In this document: positions 21,468 to 31,575 of the stretch, piece by piece | How positions within the stretch are numbered: position 1 is the first letter of the stretch | Layout: each line of letters starts with the position of its first letter | Source: Tritrichomonas musculus | Lineage: Eukaryota; Parabasalia; Tritrichomonadida; Tritrichomonadidae | Assembly (NCBI GenBank): GCA_039105265.1 | Contig: JAPFFF010000006.1 | Coordinates: forward strand, 1,674,001 to 1,738,000 | Direction of reading: 5' to 3' | DNA length: 64,000 nt | Position numbers and translations under genes: made by a program | Notes under the pieces: generated by a model | Seen by the model: the letters and a program-made list of their open reading frames with translations, nothing else | Database searches by the model: none | Told to the model about the DNA's origin: nothing

Positions 21468-23015
21468 ATGTCAGGCGCTCTTAGGCAACGTTGCCACTAT
21501 ACCCCTTACTTATCAAAGGTTTGCTCAGCTAAAGACACCATTCCTCTTTTCAAAGATGGACAATATGTTGGATGGTCTGGTTTCACTCCAGTCGGTGATC
21601 CAAAAGTTGTTCCAATTGCTCTTGCTGACTACGTTGAACAAAATCATCTTCAAGGCAAACTTCGTTTCAATCTCATGATTGGTGCATCTTCTGGTAAGAA
21701 GAATGAAGACAGATGGGCTGAACTCAATATGATCAAATCTCGTTACCCATACCAAACATCAGACCACCTTCGTAACAATATCAACAATGGAATTACACTT
21801 TTCCAAGATAAGCACTTATCAATGTTCCCACAAGATCTCAACTGGGGATTCTACACCAAAGAACGTGGTGGTGGTATTGACATCGCAATCATCGAAGCTA
21901 CAGAAATTCTTGATGATGGATCAATCGTTCTTGCAGGAGCTGTTGGTACAGCTGTCGAATTTTGCCATTGCGCTGATAAAATCATTATCGAACTCAACAC
22001 CTCAATTCCTTCATTCAAAGGATGCCACGATATTGTCGAACCATGGATTCCACCTGGCAAGCCATTGAACATCTGCTCTGTTCATGATCGTATTGGATCA
22101 CCTTCTATCAAAGTTGACCCAAGCAAGGTTGTTGCAGTTGTTGAATCCAAACTCAATTTCCCAGGACGTCCAATCAAGGATGCCGATGACATTTCACGTA
22201 AAGTTGCTGGACACATCGTTGATTTCTTCTCAAATGAAGTTAAGCAAGGACGTCTTCCAGAAAACCTTTATCCACTTCAATCTGGTGTTGGTAACATTGC
22301 TAACGCTGTTGTCGAAGGTCTTAATGACGCTCCATTTGGAAACCTTACTGTTTATACAGAAGTTCTTCAAGAAGCTATGCTTCCAATGTTTGATTCCGGA
22401 AAGCTTCAATTCGGATCATCAACATCAATGACACTCTCAAAGTGGGACAAATTCTACAACAACTTTGACTTCTATAAGAATAAGGTTGTTCTTCGTCCAC
22501 AATCTATCTCCAACTCTCCAGAAGTCATCCGCCGACTTGGTGTTATTGCTATGAACACACCAGTCGAAGTTGATATCTTTGGACACGGAAACTCAACACA
22601 CACAGGAGGCACACGCCTTGTTAACGGACTTGGAGGTTCAGCAGATTTCATCAGAAACGGTTACCTTTCAATCCTTCACTGCCCATCTGCTCGTGGAACC
22701 AAGAAGCATAAGACTGGAATTTCATCAATTGTTCCAATGTGCTCTCACATTGATCATACAGAACACGATCTTGATGTTATTGTTACTGAGCAAGGACTTG
22801 CTGATTTAAGAGGACTTGCACCAGTTCCACGTGCACGCCTTATTATCGAGAAATGCGCTCACCCAGACTTCAAAGATCAACTTACAGACTACCTTAACTT
22901 ATCAATTAAGGCTTGCCAGAAAGGACGTGGACATGAACCTCACATGCTTGATAAAGTCTTCCAAATGCATACAAACTTACTTAAAAACCAAAACATGCAT
23001 CTCGACCATTGGTAA
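21468..23015 (+). CDS. ASCT: Acetate:succinate CoA-transferase (hydrogenosomal type)
   Basis: A 515-residue class I CoA-transferase of the Ach1/ASCT subfamily, which moves CoA from acetyl-CoA to succinate; in trichomonads this makes acetate in the hydrogenosome and feeds succinyl-CoA synthetase for ATP. Visible motifs: GWSGFTPVGDPK near the N terminus, GVGNIANAV (273-281) and YTEVLQEA with catalytic Glu298, GHGNSTHTGGTRLVNGLGG (about 374-392), and VTEQGLADLRG (about 435-445). The N terminus MSGALRQRCHYTPYL is short, basic and Arg-containing, suitable as a cleavable hydrogenosomal presequence. Codons are biased to C-ending forms unlike its neighbours, a sign of high expression. A run of 27 T follows about 40 bases after the stop. 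Confidence 0.95.
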   Translation: MSGALRQRCHYTPYLSKVCSAKDTIPLFKDGQYVGWSGFTPVGDPKVVPIALADYVEQNHLQGKLRFNLMIGASSGKKNEDRWAELNMIKSRYPYQTSDHLRNNINNGITLFQDKHLSMFPQDLNWGFYTKERGGGIDIAIIEATEILDDGSIVLAGAVGTAVEFCHCADKIIIELNTSIPSFKGCHDIVEPWIPPGKPLNICSVHDRIGSPSIKVDPSKVVAVVESKLNFPGRPIKDADDISRKVAGHIVDFFSNEVKQGRLPENLYPLQSGVGNIANAVVEGLNDAPFGNLTVYTEVLQEAMLPMFDSGKLQFGSSTSMTLSKWDKFYNNFDFYKNKVVLRPQSISNSPEVIRRLGVIAMNTPVEVDIFGHGNSTHTGGTRLVNGLGGSADFIRNGYLSILHCPSARGTKKHKTGISSIVPMCSHIDHTEHDLDVIVTEQGLADLRGLAPVPRARLIIEKCAHPDFKDQLTDYLNLSIKACQKGRGHEPHMLDKVFQMHTNLLKNQNMHLDHW

Positions 23016-23054
23016 AGATAATCGTTTGCAGTCAACTTGTTTTTTCTCTTTTAA

Positions 23055-23081
23055 TTTTTTTTTTTTTTTTTTTTTTTTTTT
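23055..23081. repeat. Poly-T run (27 T) behind ASCT
   Basis: Uninterrupted T tract just downstream of the ASCT stop codon. Such runs recur in this window (54243-54270 as A, 62959-62982 as T) and are probably slippage-prone. Confidence 0.9.
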
Positions 23082-23277
23082 CTTATTTTATTTTTCCAAT
23101 ATGCTTCTTTGCATTATTTGTTCAATAATAATATGAATGTAAGAGTTATTAGGAAATCTTTATTTTATAAAATATAATAAAACACAACAATATATAAGGC
23201 ATCTTTCTAGATAGAAAGTATGGTATTCATCCACTCTCCCTTCGATACAGTTAAATAAATAAATAACAAGGGATTAA

Positions 23278-24360
23278 TCATGCTGCATTTTGAGCGTCAT
23301 GCTGTCTTACTGCTTCGAAAAAAGGATGATTCAATGCCTCAGCTGCTGTTATTCGTGCTTTATGATCTACAACAAGTAATTTCGAGACTAAATCAATTGC
23401 GTCAGGATCTTTGAAATTTTTTCTGTCTTCTGGAAATAGGTCTTCAAAAGAACGTTTGACATACTTTGAAATTCGATCAATCTTCCTTTGACCAATTTTG
23501 ATTTTGTATTTTTCTCCCCAATTTAAAATATCTTGGCATCCCATTATAGATGCAACAGCATCAATCATCTTATCATTATCATCTGCATCAAATATGTGAA
23601 TCTTACCAGTTAATGCTTCAATAAGTAAAACTCCAACAGCCCAAATATCGATAGAATAATCGTAAAGCATATAACTTAAAAGTAATTCTGGTGCTTTATA
23701 ATAACGTGTGGCAACATGTATCGAATATTTGCGCATTGGATGATAAAACTCAGCAAGGCCCCAATCTGCGAGTTTTACAACTTCCTTGGGATTTTTACAA
23801 AGTACATTAAGAGGTTTAACATCACGGTGCATTACTCCTCTTCTATGTGTATGCTCAAGAGCTTGCAAGATGCGATATACATAAAATTTAATATCAATTA
23901 GCTTGAAACTTTTATAAAGATCCCTCCAATCTATGTTCGGAACAAATTCTGTAATCATTGCTGGTATTTCCTCGTGATCATCTATAACAATGTCCCATAA
24001 ATCCAGAATATTTGCTTGGCCTTGAACTTCGCTTAGTATTTTCAATTCACGCCGAACACGGTCTGTATTAACTGGCTTAAGGAGTTTGATTGCGCATTTC
24101 CTCTTCCCATCTTGCAATGCTAGGAAAACGTCGGAATATTGCCCACTGCCGATGTTCTTACAAAGTGAGTAACGATTTATGTCCCCAAAATTCGGATTCC
24201 AATTTTTAAAGTCATAATGAGATGGTCCTAATTCTAAATTTACGTTTGCATAAACTTTAGAAATATATGGGTGATCTTCATTAAACTTCCCATCAATAAC
24301 GCTATGTATTTTATCGAATGGATCATATTTTGGGTCTAGCATGTTAGATTTAGATGACAT
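23278..24360 (-). CDS. CK2A: Casein kinase 2 catalytic subunit (alpha)
   Basis: A 360-residue constitutively active Ser/Thr kinase for acidic sites. The glycine loop is IGSGQYSDVF, the lysine AIKLLKP (Lys92) followed by the basic cluster RVRRELKIL, the catalytic loop HRDVKPLNV (Asp180), and the CK2-specific DWG in place of DFG (199-201). WGLAEFYHP and VATRYYKAPELL match the CK2 activation segment closely. The C-lobe has DIWAVGVLL, and an insert before KARITAAEALNHPFF. It may pair with a beta subunit encoded elsewhere. No neighbours are related in function. Confidence 0.95.
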   Translation of the reverse strand: MSSKSNMLDPKYDPFDKIHSVIDGKFNEDHPYISKVYANVNLELGPSHYDFKNWNPNFGDINRYSLCKNIGSGQYSDVFLALQDGKRKCAIKLLKPVNTDRVRRELKILSEVQGQANILDLWDIVIDDHEEIPAMITEFVPNIDWRDLYKSFKLIDIKFYVYRILQALEHTHRRGVMHRDVKPLNVLCKNPKEVVKLADWGLAEFYHPMRKYSIHVATRYYKAPELLLSYMLYDYSIDIWAVGVLLIEALTGKIHIFDADDNDKMIDAVASIMGCQDILNWGEKYKIKIGQRKIDRISKYVKRSFEDLFPEDRKNFKDPDAIDLVSKLLVVDHKARITAAEALNHPFFEAVRQHDAQNAA

Positions 24361-25915
24361 TTAACGTGATTAATTATGAAAATATTATTCTGAGGAAATG
24401 AATTGATACATCATAAAAAGTTAACATCATGGTTTCAAAAAGTTAATGATTTCAAAGCTGGCCGATAAATGTATATACTTCATTTCAATTTTTTTCTATG
24501 TAGACTTTCAAATTAGATGAGTAAATAGAAAAATTGAAAATTAGAAATTTTGATTAAAAATTTCAGAGTGTTTATATTTGCTAATTCATGAACAATTTTT
24601 AACTCAAAGAAAAAGAAATGAAATTCATATTATAGCATTTTATTTTAATATATATATTAATAATATAATAAATTTATTATTAAATTCTTATTTTATTAAG
24701 TAATTATTCATGTAATTATCAAAAATGTTTATTCATTTTTTATAACAATTTAACAAATATATAATCTTTTTGTTTTCAAAAATTCTACGTTACAAAAAAA
24801 ATTGAATAGTTCATCAATAATTGGAACGTGAATTATATAGACAATATCTTGGTTTGATTTATTAATTTTAATAAATCAAAATGGTAGAATATCTCTAAAT
24901 ATATTAAGTAAATATTATGCATAAAACAGTAACAAAGTATTTGTTTATTAAATTGATAATTCAATTATCTGATAAAAATTTGTCTACCTTGTAAGTGATT
25001 GAAAGTATTAATTAAACAGATTTATTAAATAATTAGCAAGATATATCAAGGGATTTTTATTAATCACTTTTGCCCAGAAAAAGTTGAATTTATCCAAGTG
25101 AAGAGTGAATTTCGAATATGAAGACAATTTATTTTACCAAATTTTCTCGGAAATAATTTTATATCTATATGCAATATGTCATCGTTTCCACATAATATCG
25201 CCATTTTTTAAATAATTGGTGTATTAGATAAACGAGATTTTTCAATTGGTGTTTGTTCGAACTTTAACAGCAATATAAAAAATTATATAAAATCCAATTC
25301 ATTAATTTGCATCAGAATCAAAATTGCAAACAATCGATTAAATGCATTCATTTCGTTATTCAAAAAAAAAAATATAGAGAATGAGAACTTCATGCAATCA
25401 ACATGTTTTTTTTTCATATTGTATAATATGTATTTGAATAATTGGATTATTAAGTGAAGTTAATATATGAGTTAATCAAAGATATTTAAAAGATGAAATA
25501 TAATTTTAGGAATATGAGCGGTATTGAGTGTAAAATGATATCAAAATGTTTTTCCAATTATTGTGGATTCTCTACTTTTAATGGATTTTGGTTTTAATGC
25601 AAATATATTATATAGTAAATCAATCATTCTATTAATAAAAAAGCATGTCCAGATGTTGACAATAATATTGTGAAGGATTATCCATTATGATATCATAAAA
25701 TTACTTTTAGTTCATGAGAGGTCAGAAATTAAATTGGAATTGTGAAAAAATTTATTGAAATTATTTATATATAGTATAATTAGCATGATAAATGAGAGTA
25801 CCGTAATATATATTTCGTTATGAAAAAGTCCGCAAATATGTTATTAATGAATAAATGCAAAATATTAGGAAGCTTCAAATGATGTGTTAAAATTATTTTG
25901 CTGTTTGAAAATAGT
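24361..25915. other. Intergenic, no gene seen
   Basis: About 1.55 kb, very AT-rich, between two minus-strand genes. No ORF, transposon end or RNA gene was recognised. TTAATATATATATTAATAATATAATAA-type tracts at about 24650-24680 are low-complexity. Confidence 0.6.
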
Positions 25916-26716
25916 TTAAGTTTGCCATTGTTCAGGAAAAGTAACAACAAATTTTTCAGGAACAACATGTAGCTGATTATCACCGAAATCCAATTCATAT
26001 CCGCGTACATCTGCATCAGCTCGTTCACAAGGCTGTAATTTAACGGTTGCTGGATAAAAAGCTGTTGTCCAAGAACCATCTTGAATTGGCCATAAACTTA
26101 GAACGGTTGATCCTTTTGAATGTTCCCATCGCTTAGCTGGCCTTTCTGGTATAATTGTTGGAAGCGGGGTCCAGTCATCGTTTTTTAATTGAATGATTTT
26201 AATATCACTCTCAACATCAGTTGGATCGTAAACAGAGCATATGCCATCTGCATAATTTAATACAATCATTAAAAAGAAGTTTCCATCAATACGAGCACAC
26301 ACAAAATGCCCTTCTTTAGGAACTTTATAATTTGCTGCGTAGCATCCGCAATAGACTGGCATTGGTGATTGCTTTGTTTTAATTTTACTTGTAAAAAAGT
26401 CATGCATAATTGCTGTAATTTCGGCTTTGGTGGGAATTTTTTGTTCATTGGAAACTGGTTTTTCTTTATTTGCTTCTTGAATCATTTGGCCAACATACTG
26501 AATTAAATCTTTAGCGCTGTTGATTGATGCTTCATATTGTTTTACAATAAGTCCGTTAAATTTGCGTATTTCATTGACCACATGTTTTGTTTGGTAATCA
26601 TTTTTGTTTGGTTGAAAGTGAAGTTCGTGGACAGCAATGGCTTTAATGTCATTATCCAATTGATCAATACTGAGCTTAAGTATATTGAGTTTTTTTATAA
26701 ATTCATTCTGATTCAT
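25916..26716 (-). CDS. SGF29: SGF29-like double-Tudor protein
   Basis: A 266-residue protein like SAGA-associated factor 29, which binds H3K4me2/3 and tethers the acetyltransferase module. Residues 1-90 are helical, suited to complex assembly. The tandem Tudor (SGF29 C-terminal) domain runs from about 115 to 262: GHFVCARIDGNFFLMIVLNY, VYDPTDVES at the place of the DDxEE motif, a PLPT link, then GSTVLSLWPIQDGSWTTAFYPATV, GYELDFGD and a final VVTFPEQW, which matches the family's 'YVVPFPE' ending. Aromatic cage residues (Tyr/Phe/Trp) are plentiful. Its downstream neighbour encodes another chromatin reader. Confidence 0.75.
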   Translation of the reverse strand: MNQNEFIKKLNILKLSIDQLDNDIKAIAVHELHFQPNKNDYQTKHVVNEIRKFNGLIVKQYEASINSAKDLIQYVGQMIQEANKEKPVSNEQKIPTKAEITAIMHDFFTSKIKTKQSPMPVYCGCYAANYKVPKEGHFVCARIDGNFFLMIVLNYADGICSVYDPTDVESDIKIIQLKNDDWTPLPTIIPERPAKRWEHSKGSTVLSLWPIQDGSWTTAFYPATVKLQPCERADADVRGYELDFGDNQLHVVPEKFVVTFPEQWQT

Positions 26717-26898
26717 TACTTTGATGATAAATAAATTTCTGAATAATTTAAAATCTTATATTGAAAAAGTTCCCATCAATATCATAAGAAAATAAATCGT
26801 ACAAGGAACAAAAATATTTGGTTATAATAAAATAACAACAAATAAAAATTAATATTTAGGAATCATGTAATCGTTTTATTTAAAATACATTATAATTT

Positions 26899-27669
26899 TC
26901 AATCATCAGCATCAGCAGTACCTTCAATGTATGGGCGAATTCTTTCCCATTGGGGGTCATCATCAAGTTGAGGTCTCAAGCGCTCTAAAATAAAAGCTCT
27001 CATCTGTTGAACAGCGCCTTTCTCTTTCTCAGTCATATTACTTAATTCTAAATTAACAATTAGATGAAAAATATCTCTGACAAGCTCAAGAGGTGTTTCA
27101 ACAGCACCAGTAACGCATCTATAAATGATACGATCAATTGCCATGTCTTTCAAGCCAACTTGTCCTTTTCCATCAACAGGTAAATTTTTATACCAATCGC
27201 ATGTCTTAATTTCAGATGCAATGTGAGCAAGCATGCTTGGAGTTTGCTGTTGCTTTGTATCGTCTGTTGCAAATCTTTTCCATGTTGCATTATCATTTTT
27301 AGTTGGATTACCTCCGTGATGGCGGATAATGTAATTATTATATCGCATCTGATTGTTTGTAATTATAAGTTCGTGCCGAAGTTCTGCACGACGCATCTGA
27401 CGAATTCGATCTCTGATTTCTTTCGATGGTAATGTTAAAGGATCTGAAAAACGACGAAAATCACCAAATTCTGCGAGCATCTGTAAGTAGAATAAATGGC
27501 ATTGTTTTGGGGTAACATTAAATGGGATATTTAATAGAGTGAAAGATAATTGATTAACAGCTTTTATAATTTCTTCCCATCCTTTATCAAATCCAACTCT
27601 TTCAATGGATTCTAACAAATAGAACCTGAAAGACCAATTTAAAGGGTCCATATAGCCACAGAAAGTCAT
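26899..27669 (-). CDS. BRD8-like SANT/bromodomain protein
   Basis: A 256-residue protein whose layout matches BRD8, a NuA4/TIP60 subunit. The N-terminal SANT-like helices (WSFRFYLLESIERVG; GWEEIIKAVN; TPKQCHLFYLQMLAEFG) parallel BRD8's WSIREKLCLAS and QKHCASQY block. A charged coiled stretch follows (IRDRIRQMRRAELRHELI, about 87-104). A divergent bromodomain fills about 155-240, with LKDMAIDRIIYRCVTG, TPLELVRDIFHLIVNLE and EKGAVQQMRAFILERL standing for helices A-C; the acetyl-lysine Asn is replaced (LIVNLELSN). It may be a structural rather than acetyl-reading domain. The assignment rests on layout and motif similarity. Confidence 0.6.
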   Translation of the reverse strand: MTFCGYMDPLNWSFRFYLLESIERVGFDKGWEEIIKAVNQLSFTLLNIPFNVTPKQCHLFYLQMLAEFGDFRRFSDPLTLPSKEIRDRIRQMRRAELRHELIITNNQMRYNNYIIRHHGGNPTKNDNATWKRFATDDTKQQQTPSMLAHIASEIKTCDWYKNLPVDGKGQVGLKDMAIDRIIYRCVTGAVETPLELVRDIFHLIVNLELSNMTEKEKGAVQQMRAFILERLRPQLDDDPQWERIRPYIEGTADADD

Positions 27670-27721
27670 AATAATGCAAGAACTAAAATCAAAATTTTAT
27701 AAGTAAGATTTTACCTTCAAA

Positions 27722-27734
27722 ATAAACGGCCGCC
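27722..27734 (-). promoter_or_regulatory. GC-rich upstream box, same as at ASCT
   Basis: Reads GGCGGCCGTTTAT on the minus strand, 53-65 bases before the BRD8-like start codon; 12 of 13 positions equal the box at 21426-21438. A weaker copy (AGCGACCATTTA, 12792-12803 minus strand) lies 53-64 bases before the transporter gene. Function unknown. Confidence 0.4.
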
Positions 27735-28022
27735 AGCAAATGAAGAAAGATAATTGATTAACAGCTTTTACTAAAATAAATATGCGTGCCATGTATTAGT
27801 AATTTAATAAATTTTAAGGCATTTTGCTTTTGATGATTTATTTGGAATATTTGAATAATTCACTTGATCAAGGCGCGTATCAACAATTTAAAGCATTCTT
27901 ATTTTAATAAAAAAGAGTAAAATATAATTTTTTCAATAGATTATCAACGTTTATAAACAAAATTGCTTTTTTTATAAATAATTAATAACATTTAAATCAG
28001 GGCAAGAAATTGATGAAACATT
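27735..28022. other. Intergenic, no gene seen
   Basis: AT-rich spacer between the C2-protein stop and the BRD8-like promoter. GATAATTGATTAACAGCTTTTA at about 27750 repeats a piece of the BRD8-like coding sequence at about 27546-27566, so a small local duplication happened. Confidence 0.45.
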
Positions 28023-30377
28023 TTAATCGCAATCAGGGCAGGAAATTGATAAAACATTTGAATCTAAAGGTGAATCTTGAAAATCAGAAACTGATTCCAA
28101 ATTAGTATCATTTTCCGAATCTGTTATTGGTATCAAAATCTCATTTGTTTCTCGTTTTCTGAATCCTTCTGATATAGAACTAAAATCTTTATCAAGTTCT
28201 TTTTGACTGTCAGCTTCATTTTCTTTGTTGCTAGAATTTAATCCTTTAGGATTTTTGGGTGACCGAGGTGTGTGAGGAGGTTCTGGCCTAATTTCACGTT
28301 CCAAATCAAATCTAACATGAAGTTTTCCACCTTTTCCTGTATTTTTAAGGGAATTTAATCTAAACCAGCCATCAGATGATTCACCAACATTCAAATGTGA
28401 AAGAAGGAAATCATAGCCAGAAAGATCAATATCACCACCAAATTTATCTTCATCGCGAATCTTAATTGTCAAAATATTTTGCTGAGATGGATTATATGTA
28501 AAAACTAATTCTTGATTATCAAAAGAGTAAGTATTTGCATTTTTTAAATCCTTTGAATTCTTTGAATTCAAGCTAGTTCGAGAGCTTCTGCTTGCTCCAG
28601 AACTGAAATTTGGATTTATATATTTGCATGTTTTTGTTCTTTTGAATTCCTTACTTCCTTTTAATCTGAAGACAACATAAGGTTCAAGCCGAAGTTTTGG
28701 TGTTGTTTTTGGTAAATTAATTGCTTCTATTACTGTTATCTTTAGAACATAGTTTCCTGTATAAACAGGTTCATTTGGAGTACGTGGAGAACGAGGAGTT
28801 CGTGGCGTTGTAAGTGATTTTGGCGCTAGAAGTGCATCGTATTGGATTGGCGGTAATTCAGAAGAATCTTCATCTTGATATTGAATAAGAGATTCTGCAT
28901 TTTCTGCATCATTGTTGATTTCAATCGGATCGCCTTCTGATTCGCTATCTGAAAGCTTTAAGAATGGAAGTCCACGTTTAACAACCATTTCACCTAGCAT
29001 TTCAAGTTTATCTTCATCTTCAACATCGCTACTTTGAGAAGATGAAGAAGAAAGCATAATTGCATTCTTTTTCAAATCAAGAAGTAGCTTTCCTTCTTCA
29101 TCTGGATTAGGAATTTGGATGTCAAAAAGGGCTCCATTCTCTTGAACTTCGTTATCTTCTATTGCATATTTTTGTATTTTCTTCTGAGCTTCTTCATAAG
29201 CTTCATTTGAAATTTCATCATCAGATCCGAGAGAATTTTCTAATTCAATTTCTCGCGTTTGAAAAGAGCTCGAAAAAGAACTGATTGAATCATTTTCATG
29301 CTTCATTTGGTTTTTATTAAATGCATAATCAGGGTCATTGTTAAAAACATCTTTGGCGGGTGATTTTAGATACTTAGACTTTGGTGCATCAAAATCAACA
29401 TTTGATATATCTGATATTTCCGAGTCAGTAATATTATGTGGGTATTTTTCATTCGATAATCGTCCATATCGTACAGTATCTGATTCAGCTGGGTTATCTA
29501 TGATATCAGAGTCACCTTCAATGAAGATTTGAGCATACTGTTGCCTCCTACGAGGAGAAGGTGATTTTTCGTCTGTATATCTCACTCGAATACCTCTTTG
29601 AGTAATTTGAGGATCGATTTGATACGGCGATATGAGATTATCAATTTTCTTCGTTACACGTTTAATAGCAGGGGCGTCTGAAACTTCTGAATTGAAATAA
29701 AATTTAGATCCATTTGATTCTTCGCTATCAACTCTTGATAAATTATCCCTAGGTGTTTTTTCAAGCGAATTTGAATGTTTTGTATCTGAATAATTAGCTA
29801 AAGTATCGCTTTCACTTTCATTAAGTTGGGCTGAAGAAGAATTTGTGCCATTTGCTTTTTTCTTTTTGACTTTTTTGATTTTCTTTACTCTTTTTTTCTT
29901 TTCACTAGATTGGCTAGAAATTACAACAAAATCTTCATCTCCAAAAGGACCAGCATCACCAGTATTAATGGATGATGCTGATGAAAGATCTACGGCATTA
30001 AAAAGGGGAATATCTCTTTGGATAACATTTTTCTCAGAACTATTGAAGTTAGCGTTTGCTGAGGAAACATTGCTATTAAAATGATAGTCACTTTCTTTAT
30101 CTTCTTCTTCTTCTTCAATTATTATATTATCATTTGAATTATTTATAGAAGATTGAAATTCTTCTGTTGTTGTCCCATCACCATAAAAGCGATTTTTATT
30201 GAATATCGGTGTATTAGCTATTGTTTCAATTTCTTTTTCTTTCCAGCCATTGCTACTTTCATCAGATTGATCATTTATATTTTCAGAAGTTGAAATATCT
30301 TTCTCAAAATCCTGTTTTGAGATTTTACTTTTATTGTTATTCTTGGTTTTCTTATGTTTTGTTGAAGTTGCTTTCAT
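28023..30377 (-). CDS. C2-domain protein with long disordered N terminus
   Basis: A 784-residue protein. Residues 1-530 are low-complexity, Ser/Asp/Glu/Asn-rich and probably disordered, with a Lys-rich patch KKKRVKKIKKVKKKKA at about 160 that could act as a membrane or nuclear signal. A single C2 domain occupies about 539-680: YVLKITVIEAINLP, LEPYVVFRL, RTKTCKYINPNF, LTIKIRDEDKFGGDIDLSGY and the closing GKGGKLHVRFDLE. The Asp residues of the DEDKFGGD loop fit Ca2+-dependent lipid binding. Repeated TPRTPRSPRTP and HTPRSPKNPKG motifs on both sides of the domain look like proline-directed kinase sites. Role unknown beyond probable membrane binding. Confidence 0.8.
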   Translation of the reverse strand: MKATSTKHKKTKNNNKSKISKQDFEKDISTSENINDQSDESSNGWKEKEIETIANTPIFNKNRFYGDGTTTEEFQSSINNSNDNIIIEEEEEDKESDYHFNSNVSSANANFNSSEKNVIQRDIPLFNAVDLSSASSINTGDAGPFGDEDFVVISSQSSEKKKRVKKIKKVKKKKANGTNSSSAQLNESESDTLANYSDTKHSNSLEKTPRDNLSRVDSEESNGSKFYFNSEVSDAPAIKRVTKKIDNLISPYQIDPQITQRGIRVRYTDEKSPSPRRRQQYAQIFIEGDSDIIDNPAESDTVRYGRLSNEKYPHNITDSEISDISNVDFDAPKSKYLKSPAKDVFNNDPDYAFNKNQMKHENDSISSFSSSFQTREIELENSLGSDDEISNEAYEEAQKKIQKYAIEDNEVQENGALFDIQIPNPDEEGKLLLDLKKNAIMLSSSSSQSSDVEDEDKLEMLGEMVVKRGLPFLKLSDSESEGDPIEINNDAENAESLIQYQDEDSSELPPIQYDALLAPKSLTTPRTPRSPRTPNEPVYTGNYVLKITVIEAINLPKTTPKLRLEPYVVFRLKGSKEFKRTKTCKYINPNFSSGASRSSRTSLNSKNSKDLKNANTYSFDNQELVFTYNPSQQNILTIKIRDEDKFGGDIDLSGYDFLLSHLNVGESSDGWFRLNSLKNTGKGGKLHVRFDLEREIRPEPPHTPRSPKNPKGLNSSNKENEADSQKELDKDFSSISEGFRKRETNEILIPITDSENDTNLESVSDFQDSPLDSNVLSISCPDCD

Positions 30378-31189
30378 CTTTTAAAATTATTTTCTATTTG
30401 AAGTGATTCAATCCGTTAACGTAAATACTCTTTGAATAAAAAAAACGGTTTGTTTTTTTAAATCATGTTTATCTCATTATATGTTGACTAACATAATGAA
30501 ATGCTTATCAGTTTTGTATTATTGCATATCAAATAAAAAAATTAAATTCAAATCGCATTTAAAAAATATACCTAAAAAAGTACATCAAGAAGGAAAGAGT
30601 AGCAAATTCATATTGGATAGATATGATATTTAAACGTCAATTAGTTTATTTCTAACAAACAAATATTAATACGTCAAATAAGCCAAAAATGATCTGAAAT
30701 GTAGGAAATAGGAAATATAATAGAAATGGATATTTTGAAATAAAAGGTATACCAACCTAGAAGATGAAGAAAGGAGTGACAAGATGTTAAAACCAAAAAA
30801 ATTATCGAATTTGTTTAAAAATAAATAAATTAATATCAATTTTCTTCAGCAAAGAGTATAGCATCAACTATTGATTTAAAAGAAGTGTACAAATTCAGAC
30901 TAAATTTCTCAGGTGGAAAAAAAAAATGCAAAGATTGTCCCTTGCCTGTCAACTGATGTACAGATTCAGCAAAGACTAGATTTTTCAATATCTTTTTTTC
31001 AAAAACTAAATGTCTTTCCTATCTGAGAATATCATTTAATTATTGCATGTGATGTGAGTTATTTTTTTCTAAATTACTTTCATGATGAAGCATAGCTAGT
31101 AGAAGAAGTATTAGAAATACAAAATCATTTAAATTTGCATCAAAAAATATATATCCACCATCTAATTTTTGAAGTAGGAGATAATTGAG
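30378..31189. other. Intergenic, no intact gene
   Basis: AT-rich. The last 300 bases may belong to the decayed transposase that follows, but I see no secure reading. Confidence 0.5.
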
Positions 31190-31575
31190 GTGATATAACA
31201 TTAAAACTTCCTCAAGATTCGAGCTTGATGTTCATCAAGCAGGTTGCTGGAATCATCTAAGAAAGTTTATTCCTTTGTGCGTTCACACATAAAAAAAATA
31301 TTCTCCATCCAAAATGATTTGGGGAATGATTGTAAAAAACTTTAAATCAGAAATTGTATTTTTTTAAAATTCAATGAATCAGCAATTTAATAAAGAAAAA
31401 GTTATCATTTCAAATATATTTAGAGCTGCAATTGAAAAAGTTTGAGACCAGATCATTTTCCAACATAATGGAGCCAATTGTCATACCATACCAAAAATAA
31501 TCTCAGAAATAAGAAGCTATTCAAAAAAAGGCTTATCGTACTCTGAATTTTTAAGAGTATGTGGTCTCTTTTCTT
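31190..31575 (+). pseudogene. Decayed Tc1/mariner transposase fragment
   Basis: Fragments in frame include HPKMIWGMIVKNFKSEIVFF, NSMNQQFNKEKVII and IIFQHNGANCHTIPKII. These match the transposase order WG-I---G, TMN---Y, then IFQ-DNA-CHT around the second catalytic Asp (here HNG). At least three stops interrupt the reading and the DDE glutamate region is not recognisable, so it is an old copy. It is unrelated in detail to the fresher element at 57120-58493. Confidence 0.65.

Noticed and set aside
21787-22431. ORFs overlapping ASCT in other frames
   Set aside because: Caused by the biased codon use of ASCT; low-complexity, no family.
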